A stretch of 64,000 bases of DNA from Nitrospiraceae bacterium (GTDB lineage: Bacteria; Nitrospirota; Nitrospiria; Nitrospirales; Nitrospiraceae), in assembly GCA_919902505.1 (NCBI GenBank), contig CAKKRE010000046.1, forward strand, positions 1-64,000. The letters are read 5' to 3'. Below the pieces are notes generated by a model, which was given only the letters and a program-made list of their open reading frames with translations, was not told the DNA's origin and made no database searches. Of the stretch, positions 38,682 through 47,139 are shown piece after piece. Numbering within the stretch: position 1 is the stretch's first letter; the number at the start of each line of letters is the position of its first letter. The translations under genes and the position numbers were made by a program.

Positions 38682-39893
38682 CTAAGTAAGACAGTCGAGC
38701 GCCGGATAGCGTCCGGTTCCGAGAGGAACTGCAGGCAATCCCCACCATTTCTCAATGACGGTCGCATAGACAGCCCGGTAGTCGAGTGTATGCTTCAGAT
38801 CCCCGTCCTGCAGATCTCTCAGTGAGGGAGGGACTCCATAGAGGCCGCCCTTCACGCGCCCGCCCATGAAAAAGTGCGGGGCCGCCGTGCCATGGTCGGT
38901 TCCATGGCTGGCGTTCTCTCCTACCCGGCGACCGAACTCCGAATAGGTCATGACCAGCACATCCTTCCAGGCGCCCAGCTGCTCCATTGCCGCGCGGAAG
39001 GCCGTCAGGCCCTGCGCCAGTTCCTCTAACAACCGATGATGGGTCGCCGACTGGCCGGCATGGGTATCGAAACTTCCTTGCGTCACTTTGATGACCGCGA
39101 CCGGCACCTGCGCGGCGATGAGCTTGGCTGCAACCTCCAGCTGCTTGCCGATCTTATTCGCCGGAAAGTCGCTCGTGAGTGACGGCGCCTGCCGAATACG
39201 GCCCTGTAGATCGGAAGCGGCCTGGGAGATTTCCCGCCGGACCTCCAGGATATGGGCCAGAGCAGGGTTGCTCGTCGCCAGGGAAGCCGGTCTGACGGAG
39301 CCGGCCTGCTGCAGAAACTGCCCCGGACCGTGCAGAGCAATGGTGCGTGCCTTCCCTCCACTCAATGGACCGACATCGCCCTTGCCAAGAACAATCCCCT
39401 CGGCTGTGAATCGCGCCGGCAGCGGATGTTGCTCAAACACGCACGAGAGCCAGCCGGTGTCCAGCACCTGCTCACTGTCTGACGCCGTCTCCCAGATCTC
39501 GATGGATCGGAAATGGGAACGATTCGGCCGGGGATACCCGACACCATGCAGGCAAGCCAGCTCCTTGCTCTCCCAAAACGGCATCAGCGGGGTGAGCGCC
39601 GGATGGAGCCCGAACTGAGGGGTAAGCTGGCGAACCTGGTCGCGCGGAATCGCCAATTGCGGTCGGGCCAGGTAATAGGCCTCCTCTTCGTAGGGAATGA
39701 GTGTGTTCAGCCCGTCGTTCCCGCCATGCAACTCAATCAACAGCAACAGCCGTTCCCGATTGCGTGCTCCAGCACCAGCCCCGTTCTTCTCCGCCGCCCG
39801 GAGTTCCGGCAACCACAGTGGACGCAACAGAACGAGCGGCAGAGTCACTGCGGCTTTCAGCAACGTTCGTCGATCCAACCCCTTCCCGTTCAT
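38682..39893 (-). CDS. DUF1501 domain-containing protein
   Basis: Tat-like DRRTLLKAAVTLPLV; LLLIELHGGNDGLNTLIPYEE; VMTYSEFGRRVGENASHGTDHGTAAPHFFMGG. Confidence 0.9.
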   Translation of the reverse strand: MNGKGLDRRTLLKAAVTLPLVLLRPLWLPELRAAEKNGAGAGARNRERLLLLIELHGGNDGLNTLIPYEEEAYYLARPQLAIPRDQVRQLTPQFGLHPALTPLMPFWESKELACLHGVGYPRPNRSHFRSIEIWETASDSEQVLDTGWLSCVFEQHPLPARFTAEGIVLGKGDVGPLSGGKARTIALHGPGQFLQQAGSVRPASLATSNPALAHILEVRREISQAASDLQGRIRQAPSLTSDFPANKIGKQLEVAAKLIAAQVPVAVIKVTQGSFDTHAGQSATHHRLLEELAQGLTAFRAAMEQLGAWKDVLVMTYSEFGRRVGENASHGTDHGTAAPHFFMGGRVKGGLYGVPPSLRDLQDGDLKHTLDYRAVYATVIEKWWGLPAVPLGTGRYPALDCLT

Positions 39894-39900
39894 GGCTGCC

Positions 39901-41223
39901 TCACTTGAGTTGATACACCGGATCCAATACCAGTTGGTGCACGGCCTGGCCGCGCTCTTCCTCTTCCATCAAGGGCTGCACCGGGGGGAGCGGGAGCAGC
40001 GTAGCCTGCACGACCTCGATAGGCTCCGTCGCGAGCCACAGCCGGCCGGGCACGTGGCCCATATCGGCCATCCCGTGCGAATAACCGGTCTCGTGGCCGC
40101 GAATCGTGCGATGCAGCATCTGCGTGCGGTCCAGCAGGGTCGAAGTTGTGATCCACCGTGTACCGCCCGGCCAGCCCTTCACGTTGGGAGGGTCGAAGAG
40201 ATCCTGCCCGAGCCGGCGGGCCAACCCGATCTGTTGCACGGTGTCTTCGATCGGCAGACTGAAGAGTCTTGCGGTGCCCACAATGAGCTCGACCGGAGAC
40301 TTGATCAACACACCACGATTCTCGGGCGCCCAGAACTGCGGGCTGAGGAACAAGTCCTGGAGCAATCCGACGATCTCATAGTTCTTCCTTCTGAATGAAT
40401 CGGCCAGACGATCCACTCCCAACGAGTCGGGCCGGTCTGAAATAAATTCACGCCAGAGCTTCTCGACGATGTACCGGGCCACCTGAGGCTGCTCCAGCGT
40501 CAGCGAGAGAATATCGTCGCCTTCGAAGGGCCCGGACTTTCCGAATACGAATTTACGTCCGTCGTCATGACGACGCAGATCGACACGGAACGCGCCGGTA
40601 CGGAAATCGAGATGCCACCCGGTGAATGCCCGTGCGGCCTCCTTGATGTCCTGTTCGGTATAGTGGCCTTCTCCCAACGTGAAGAGCTCGAACAACTCAC
40701 GGGCAAAATTTTCATTGGGATGTTCTTTGCGATTGCTCTGGGTGTCGAGATACAGGAGCATCGCCGGATTTTTTGCGATGGCGGTGAGCAGCGCGCGAAA
40801 CGACCCCAGAGCATAGAGCCGCAAGAGGACATTCTGCTGATACAGAAACGGCGGCCACTTCACCTTGTGCAAACTGGACGTAAAGTGGTTGTGCCACCAT
40901 AACGTCATGCGCTCCAGTAGCGGGTACCGCGAAGTGAGGAGTTCCCGATACCACCAGGCTTTCAGTTCCTGCCCATCCGCCTTCAGTCCCTCGCGGAATG
41001 TCTTCCTCTGCGCCTCGCTCCAGTGCTTGCGCACCTTCGGCAACGGAGGGAGGCGATGAATCCAGGCCGGCGGCGGAGTCTGTGCCTTGTTCGTGGGAAT
41101 CGCCAACGCCTGCGCCACCGCGGCGGCACGATCCAGCTGCATCACACGCCGGATTGCTTCAGGCGTTCCACCGAACGCCGTGCGGGAGAGAAAGTGGCGG
41201 GCTTCGTCGAAGGTCAGAGTCAT
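39901..41223 (-). CDS. DUF1800 domain-containing protein
   Basis: ARHFLSRTAFGGTPEAI; LERMTLWWHNHFTSSLHK; NPNENFARELFELFTLGEGHYTEQDIKEAARAFTGW. Confidence 0.92.
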   Translation of the reverse strand: MTLTFDEARHFLSRTAFGGTPEAIRRVMQLDRAAAVAQALAIPTNKAQTPPPAWIHRLPPLPKVRKHWSEAQRKTFREGLKADGQELKAWWYRELLTSRYPLLERMTLWWHNHFTSSLHKVKWPPFLYQQNVLLRLYALGSFRALLTAIAKNPAMLLYLDTQSNRKEHPNENFARELFELFTLGEGHYTEQDIKEAARAFTGWHLDFRTGAFRVDLRRHDDGRKFVFGKSGPFEGDDILSLTLEQPQVARYIVEKLWREFISDRPDSLGVDRLADSFRRKNYEIVGLLQDLFLSPQFWAPENRGVLIKSPVELIVGTARLFSLPIEDTVQQIGLARRLGQDLFDPPNVKGWPGGTRWITTSTLLDRTQMLHRTIRGHETGYSHGMADMGHVPGRLWLATEPIEVVQATLLPLPPVQPLMEEEERGQAVHQLVLDPVYQLK

Positions 41224-41364
41224 GCATGAACTCTTGGAACAATGAACGCGACGCTCTCTCTGACAACGACCCTGTCGCAACCGGGTTGACAGGGTTTCTT
41301 CTCGTCGCCCTACCTGGTAACAATCCTAGTAGCCAACGCGCGGCATAGTTCTGTAATATCGCGC

Positions 41365-41796
41365 ATGCTTCGAACGCTGTCGCTACTCATTTTACTCGGC
41401 CTGCTCGTCGTACAGACCGGTTGCAGCACCCCATCCGGCCCGCGCCTCACCGGTGCGGTCCGCTATTTCAATATCCGCTCGGAGGTCGCGCCGCGTCATC
41501 TGATCGTACAGGTCGGCGATGAGATCCGTTGGCAAAACCTGAATTCCCAGGCAGTCCGGTTACGGATGCTCGAAGAAACCAACCCCGAGTTGATCTCCTG
41601 TCACAAAGGGTTTTCCCAATTTGGAGTCCTACAGGACTCCGTGACCATCGCTCCCATGCAATCCGTCAGCCTCTGCTTCTCGAAACCCACCACCGTGCGC
41701 TTCAATGTCTGGCTCGAGGCCGACAATCCACAAAGCGCCATGACTCCCACCGGAAGCATCCGCATTGAACCATCCGCTTCGAAACGCAGCTCCTAA
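41365..41796 (+). CDS. Lipoprotein with cupredoxin-like fold (putative)
   Basis: LLVVQTGCSTPSG lipobox; beta-rich sequence VAPRHLIVQVGDEIRWQNLNSQAVRLRM. Confidence 0.5.
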   Translation: MLRTLSLLILLGLLVVQTGCSTPSGPRLTGAVRYFNIRSEVAPRHLIVQVGDEIRWQNLNSQAVRLRMLEETNPELISCHKGFSQFGVLQDSVTIAPMQSVSLCFSKPTTVRFNVWLEADNPQSAMTPTGSIRIEPSASKRSS

Positions 41797-41945
41797 CTCC
41801 GCCTCGATCGAATTGGCCGGCGCCGGGGACACGTCTGACTCACTCCCCCGACCCTCCATGGCTGCCGAACACCACACCATAGAACATGCCCGGGGTCCGA
41901 ACCGCACCTCGATGGTGAGATCCTGCACGCCAACACGCGTTTACT

Positions 41946-42167
41946 CTAGCCCGGACTATTCATGAATGCCGTCGCGAGGCGTTCGAGACCGAAGGCCGAC
42001 GCAGGCGTACTTGCAGTCCATCGAGGGCGCACGGCGCGATGACTAAAGAGCGCCACGTCTGTGCGCGCCGCCGAGCCGGTAAGGCGGCCGGGCGGCCGAA
42101 CGAGAACAGCCTCGCCGGGCGAGAGGATCGGACACCGGAGCAGGTATTCATGAAGAATCCGGGCTAG
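41946..42167 (-). repeat. MITE-like interspersed repeat, copy D (flanked by CTAG, internally rearranged, 222 bp)
   Basis: CTAGCCCGGACTATTCATGAAT ... ATTCATGAAGAATCCGGGCTAG; reverse orientation to A and C with extra interior sequence. Confidence 0.85.
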
Positions 42168-42180
42168 CTGCCGGCGATCG

Positions 42181-42603
42181 CTAGCAGGGAATATTGATGG
42201 ACGGGTCGCAGAAAAGCGGAGGAAGCACGGCAGGACGCATGAAGCGTGAGGACGGATCTTGCGACCCCATCGGCGCGGTGAGCGCCGGTCCACCCGTCAT
42301 GCCGGGCAGCCCCTTGCCGATCGTGCCGAACGACTTGCCCTGACTGGATGGAATGGTGTTACTTTGCGGCGCACTGGCACCGGAGGCCGTGGCCGTAATC
42401 GACGACTGCTGCGCGAGGGGATTCTGGAGCGGGAGGGTTCCCAGTGGTTGCAGGTTTTGTCCGGGCTGATTCTGTGGGATCGATGCCGGTGGCGAAGTCT
42501 GCGCCGTCCCGACCGACGGGGCCAGCATCATGGCCACACTGAGGCCGAGGGACCAGATATTCAGGTGAACTCGCCCGGGGTAGGACCTGCCGTGCCGACT
42601 CAC
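42181..42603 (-). CDS. Secreted hypothetical protein, Pro/Gln/Ser-rich
   Basis: GTG start, signal-like IWSLGLSVAMMLAPSVGTAQ, low-complexity body. Confidence 0.45.
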   Translation of the reverse strand: MSRHGRSYPGRVHLNIWSLGLSVAMMLAPSVGTAQTSPPASIPQNQPGQNLQPLGTLPLQNPLAQQSSITATASGASAPQSNTIPSSQGKSFGTIGKGLPGMTGGPALTAPMGSQDPSSRFMRPAVLPPLFCDPSINIPC

Positions 42604-42622
42604 AGAAACTCCGTTTCTTCGA

Positions 42623-42928
42623 CTACACCAGCTGCCTGCAAGGCCAGCTAAATACCGTAATCGAAGGCTTCTGTCCACCTGGACGTTGGACCACCTCGTC
42701 GCGCCACGCCTTGACGGCTCGTTCAACCCGCTCGGCACGCGCATCGTCCACGGCGACCATGATCACATTGTTGACCCCCGGATAGAAGGAGACGCCATCA
42801 GCGGGCCCCGTCTGTCCGGCTCCGGTCGTCTCAGGCATTTCGGTATAGGCGCGAATATCGCACTGTTCGAGTAACACATGCACCCGTTCCTTCAACGACG
42901 ATCGAAAGGCCAACATCAGCATATTCAT
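42623..42928 (-). CDS. Small PII-like / transporter-associated protein (putative)
   Basis: MNMLMLAFRSSLKERVHVLLEQCDIRAYTEMPETTGAGQTG...GVNNVIMVAVDDARAERVERAVKAWR. Confidence 0.5.
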   Translation of the reverse strand: MNMLMLAFRSSLKERVHVLLEQCDIRAYTEMPETTGAGQTGPADGVSFYPGVNNVIMVAVDDARAERVERAVKAWRDEVVQRPGGQKPSITVFSWPCRQLV

Positions 42929-43001
42929 AGCGTAACTCCAGGAACGTAATGAGGCTCGTTCGACGCGTGGCCCGGTCGGAGGAAAAAGCAAAGCCCCTCC
43001 G

Positions 43002-44108
43002 CTAATCCAACCAGTCCTTTTCCTTCAACTTGCGCGGCAGATACTTCTTGGTCAGGTATTGAAAGTCTTTGTTCGCGAGCGCGTCCAGTTCGTACTTCAG
43101 CCCGTTCGCGAGCATCCGTTTGATTTCCTGCTGCCAGGCCGGCTTCTGGAACCACTGATAGTTCAGCAACTCCTTCGCGCGGGTAATGTCTTTCTCGTTC
43201 AGCTTGATGCCCACATTACGCGGCAACTCATAGCGCTCCGGATCGGCGCTGGAAAGCCCGATGAATTTCGCTTTCGGAATCGCCATACGCTGGCTCTCGA
43301 AGGCAAGATTGATCGAGCCCTGCTTCACCACCGAATAAATATAGTATCCCCAGGGATCGTTGTCGACCAGCACATACACGGGCAGTTTGTGCTCCTCGTG
43401 CAGACGGCGCGCCAGCCGCCGCACCCCGCGCGGTGGCTGCCCGTTCCCCGTCAGGAGCACGCAGTTGTAACGCCGCCAGAACTTATCTTCCGAGAGCCGG
43501 TTCCACTGCGTGCCTTTTTCGACCAGCAGGAGAAAATCGGCGGTGCAACGGCGGATTTCCAGATATTCCGGTTCGACGATCGAGGGCACGGAATATCCGC
43601 CCTTGCCCAGCCTGGCACAATCCACCCGGTCACCGTCGTCCCCGAACACGACCGGCCCGACGATGCTGCCGCTGTTTTCCGCCCGCACATGGAGTTCTTC
43701 CCGAAGCGCTGCCAGCGAGACTTCGAGATCCTCGATAATGGGGTCGGACTCGTCCTGTGTATCGAAGGTATTCTCATGGGAGTCCTGAATCGTATGTTTC
43801 GTACGATAATAGATTTCCCTGAGCGAGGTGGTCAGATCGGCTTGCTGCAACTCCGCCAGCGCATCGGCCACCAGCATCGTCTGCATGAATTTCTTCGCCA
43901 TCCCGACGTTAAAAAACGAGCGGGATTGCTTCTTCTCGCCCATCTCGATCAACCCCCTGCGAGGATTGAACGACACGTTCGACAACGCGCGGATCGGAAT
44001 CTCAAACGTCGGGTCTTTGGCCCGTTGCGCCGCCGCGATGACCACATCGGCCATCCCGACGAGCTTTTTCCCCACGACGCCGATCTTCTTCGTCTTTGCC
44101 TGTGCCAT
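43002..44108 (-). CDS. top6A: DNA topoisomerase VI subunit A (Spo11-like)
   Basis: LREIYYRTKHTI catalytic-Tyr region, VEKGTQWNRL, VLLTGNGQPPRGVRRLARRL, VYVLVDNDPWGYYIYSVV (Toprim DxD). Confidence 0.9.
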   Translation of the reverse strand: MAQAKTKKIGVVGKKLVGMADVVIAAAQRAKDPTFEIPIRALSNVSFNPRRGLIEMGEKKQSRSFFNVGMAKKFMQTMLVADALAELQQADLTTSLREIYYRTKHTIQDSHENTFDTQDESDPIIEDLEVSLAALREELHVRAENSGSIVGPVVFGDDGDRVDCARLGKGGYSVPSIVEPEYLEIRRCTADFLLLVEKGTQWNRLSEDKFWRRYNCVLLTGNGQPPRGVRRLARRLHEEHKLPVYVLVDNDPWGYYIYSVVKQGSINLAFESQRMAIPKAKFIGLSSADPERYELPRNVGIKLNEKDITRAKELLNYQWFQKPAWQQEIKRMLANGLKYELDALANKDFQYLTKKYLPRKLKEKDWLD

Positions 44109-44116
44109 ACCCTGTC

Positions 44117-46231
44117 CTATTTCCTTTTCCGGGTGGCGGATATCTGCCCGGGCTTTGTCTTGAGCGGTGTCGCCTTTTTCGTTGACGGCTGCTCATCGAC
44201 AAACAAGGTTTGCTGCCCCACTTTCGCCTTCGTTGCCGCGCCGGACTTACCCTTCACGACGAGCGGGATCTCCTTCGAGCCCCGCTTCGCTTTTACCGGA
44301 TATTTCGTCTCGGTGATCGGCTCAGCCTCCGCCGTTTTGGTGGCAGCCGCAGGCGATCCAGGAGTGTGCTGCGCAATCTCGGTCTCTCCCTCGATCCCCT
44401 CGGCAGTCACGATGATCGAATGCGGCAGGCCTTCGGGTCCGGCACCGGTTTTTCCCAGGGCCTCATCGGTCTTCAGGCCCCCCGTCCGTGAACTGGCGAT
44501 CTTGTGCAACTGCTCCTTCAATTTTTCCGTGGGAAGGTTTCCGCCTTTGAGACGATTGCAGGCAGCCACAACCTCCTCGATATAGAGATCGAAGATATTG
44601 CGTCGACGAAATTCACTAGCGGCCCGCTCTCTTCTCCGCAGGAAAATCCCCAGCCGCCGCCCGGCTTCACGGAGCGCCAGGGTGATTTCCTTCTGAATCT
44701 CGTCGTAGTCCGCAATGGCTTCTTTCGACTCGCTGGTGAACGGCACCCACACGGATGCCATGTGCACGAAAATCACCATCGGCCCGGCAGGCAGCGCGCC
44801 ACGGGACTGCGACACCCCATAGTTTCGCCAGGTGGTGCTGAGCACCGCTTTGAACGTGGCGCACGCCGACTGTTGGTAGAGCAACGGCACCCGATTCGCA
44901 TACCGGATCACCCGCGCCTGTTCGGTATCGTGCCCCTGGTCTTCACCCTCGGCCAACGGCACGGCGGCCTGCTGAGGCTTGGCCGCTTCGTCCGGTCCTT
45001 TGCCGAACGCCAGCCCTGCCTCGATGATAAAAGGATAGCCGCGATAGACAGCCGGTGGGCGACTGACAGCCGTATAAAACTCCCCTTTGATTTGTTTGTA
45101 GAGACCCGAGAGGATCGCCTTCTCCCCGATCGGCGAAATGCAGTTCGTCGGCGGCGCCATGATCTTGGTGGTCTGAATCGTCTTATACAGCGTTTCGGCC
45201 GCCTGATGTTTCACGTCGCGAGGCTTGGTAGCGGGCGACACCTTCGCCGCTTTGCAGATCTCCTCGGCCAAGGCCGGAGAAACCCGGCAGAAGTCGCTCG
45301 CGAGGAAACCGGCCACCGTATGGCTCTTCGTATCCTGCAACATCTTGAGCAAGGCCCCGAACTCGATCCCATAGGGATGCGGTTTGATTTCTTTCGGGGA
45401 AGGCGGCAGCTCGTGATAGGTCCGGGGATACTCTTTCGTTTCCCCTTCCGGGGTGTGATAGACCAGCCGCACATGCGGGTTGGCGATCGACGTCTGCTCC
45501 AGCCACTCATCGACGGACGCGCGGCCCTTCTGATAACGTCCTTCCACCTCGAGCGCCACCTCGGTGCCTTGCGGCTGAGCCCATTCGATTTGCTTGTTCT
45601 CATGCACCAGCGGCTCGTTCTTCTTCGTGTCGATTTGCACTTCGAAGTAATGCGCCGCGGTGCGAGGCCCCGTGCGGGAAATCACCTTGACCGGCTTGCC
45701 GGTCGTCAATTGCCCATACATGCCGGCCGCTGAAATACCGATGCCCTGTTGTCCCCGGCTCATCCGCATGCGATGGAATTTCGAGCCGTACAGCAACTTG
45801 GCGAACACACGGGGGATCTGTTGACGCACAATGCCCGGCCCGTTATCGGTCACAGTGATCCGGAAACGAGTCGCCTGGCTGGGCGCAACCGGCGCTTGTC
45901 CGCTTGCTACCGTTTCAAGCCGCACCGTGACCTCGGGCAGAATGCCTGCCTCTTCGCAGGCATCCAGCGAGTTATCGACCGCTTCTTTCACACAGGTGAG
46001 CAGTGCTTTGCGAGGATTGTCGAATCCCAGGAGATGCCGGTTCTTGGTGAAAAATTCGGAGACGGAAATCTCCCGCTGGCGCGCCCCCATCTCGACCGCC
46101 GTCACCGCAGAGGACGATTCTGCTTTGCTCGTTGATTTTTTTCGCGACGCGACTGGTTCAGACACAGTGGTTTCGGACTGGGGCGCAGAAGCAAAGGACT
46201 TAGCACGTGGCGATGAAGTCTTGATGGCCAT
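44117..46231 (-). CDS. top6B: DNA topoisomerase VI subunit B
   Basis: GHKL ATPase: REISVSEFFTKNRHLLGFDNPRKALLTCVKEAVDNSLDACEEAGILPEV, DNGPGIVRQQIPRVFAKLLYGSKFHRMRMSRGQQGIGISAAGMYGQLTTGKP. Confidence 0.93.
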   Translation of the reverse strand: MAIKTSSPRAKSFASAPQSETTVSEPVASRKKSTSKAESSSAVTAVEMGARQREISVSEFFTKNRHLLGFDNPRKALLTCVKEAVDNSLDACEEAGILPEVTVRLETVASGQAPVAPSQATRFRITVTDNGPGIVRQQIPRVFAKLLYGSKFHRMRMSRGQQGIGISAAGMYGQLTTGKPVKVISRTGPRTAAHYFEVQIDTKKNEPLVHENKQIEWAQPQGTEVALEVEGRYQKGRASVDEWLEQTSIANPHVRLVYHTPEGETKEYPRTYHELPPSPKEIKPHPYGIEFGALLKMLQDTKSHTVAGFLASDFCRVSPALAEEICKAAKVSPATKPRDVKHQAAETLYKTIQTTKIMAPPTNCISPIGEKAILSGLYKQIKGEFYTAVSRPPAVYRGYPFIIEAGLAFGKGPDEAAKPQQAAVPLAEGEDQGHDTEQARVIRYANRVPLLYQQSACATFKAVLSTTWRNYGVSQSRGALPAGPMVIFVHMASVWVPFTSESKEAIADYDEIQKEITLALREAGRRLGIFLRRRERAASEFRRRNIFDLYIEEVVAACNRLKGGNLPTEKLKEQLHKIASSRTGGLKTDEALGKTGAGPEGLPHSIIVTAEGIEGETEIAQHTPGSPAAATKTAEAEPITETKYPVKAKRGSKEIPLVVKGKSGAATKAKVGQQTLFVDEQPSTKKATPLKTKPGQISATRKRK

Positions 46232-46665
46232 TCAACCTCTCACGCAAGGAATTCACACCGGACCGGCTCGCTGGGATTCACACGATGAATACGTACGCTC
46301 TTCGTCGTTTACAGGGAACCACCAGGAGAGTCAAGCCTTGAGCATATTCTCGTCGTCACTTCCTGCGCAGGATCATCACTGCCTCTCCGGGAATCCGGGC
46401 CGATGTGAGGAAGGAAGACGATGAAGGAAGACGGCTGCGAGGGAGAGACGAGAGGTTTGGGTGGGAGGAGGACGCACCTACCGAGGAGAGGTAGATACGG
46501 CGGAGATCTCGGGAGGATTTCAGGCTTCCCAGTACAAGCTGGGCATGCACACCATCCTCAACACTCAATCCCCTTTTGGTACATATTCCCCCGGGGCGTT
46601 AACTCCCCCCACCAGGTTACGATAGGCCTCCTCACGCCGATGAGTCAAGAGCATGGGCAGGCGAT

Positions 46666-47139
46666 TTACGGACCGGCCGTGTCGGCCTGTCGATGTGTGA
46701 TGGTCGGGTGATGGAGCCAGGCCGCTTCGATCCGGACCTCCGCCCCGATCGAACAGTACAGCGGCTCAGATGTATTGTTACTCTCGACGCGAGCCCTCAT
46801 GGTGCCGCGTTCGTTCTCGAGTTCCAACACGCCCAGATGCTCATGAAGATCCACGACGCAGGTCAGGCTGCGTGACTCGCGATCACCCACGATCGTCCTC
46901 GCTACCACCGGCTCTTGCAGCGTCAGCAGGTCATTCGGCCGGAAGGTCGGTTGATCCTTCATCTCGACGGCAATCACCACGCCTGCCCCGGCCAGGAGCA
47001 GGCAGACCCCAAAGAGGGCGGCATTGGCCCGCTGCGGATAATGGATCCTCAACCAACGGACAGCCGTACGGATGCCGATCACCAACAGAAGAGCGATGAA
47101 ACCCAGCGCGGCGACCGTCAACACAAGGCGAAGGTTCAT
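46666..47139 (-). CDS. Membrane protein of unknown function
   Basis: Two predicted TM segments; start overlaps the upstream stop (ATGA). Confidence 0.6.
   Translation of the reverse strand: MNLRLVLTVAALGFIALLLVIGIRTAVRWLRIHYPQRANAALFGVCLLLAGAGVVIAVEMKDQPTFRPNDLLTLQEPVVARTIVGDRESRSLTCVVDLHEHLGVLELENERGTMRARVESNNTSEPLYCSIGAEVRIEAAWLHHPTITHRQADTAGP

Noticed and set aside
43059-45733. Long plus-strand ORFs of 508 and 409 aa
   Set aside because: Antisense to topoisomerase VI A/B; no domain motifs.
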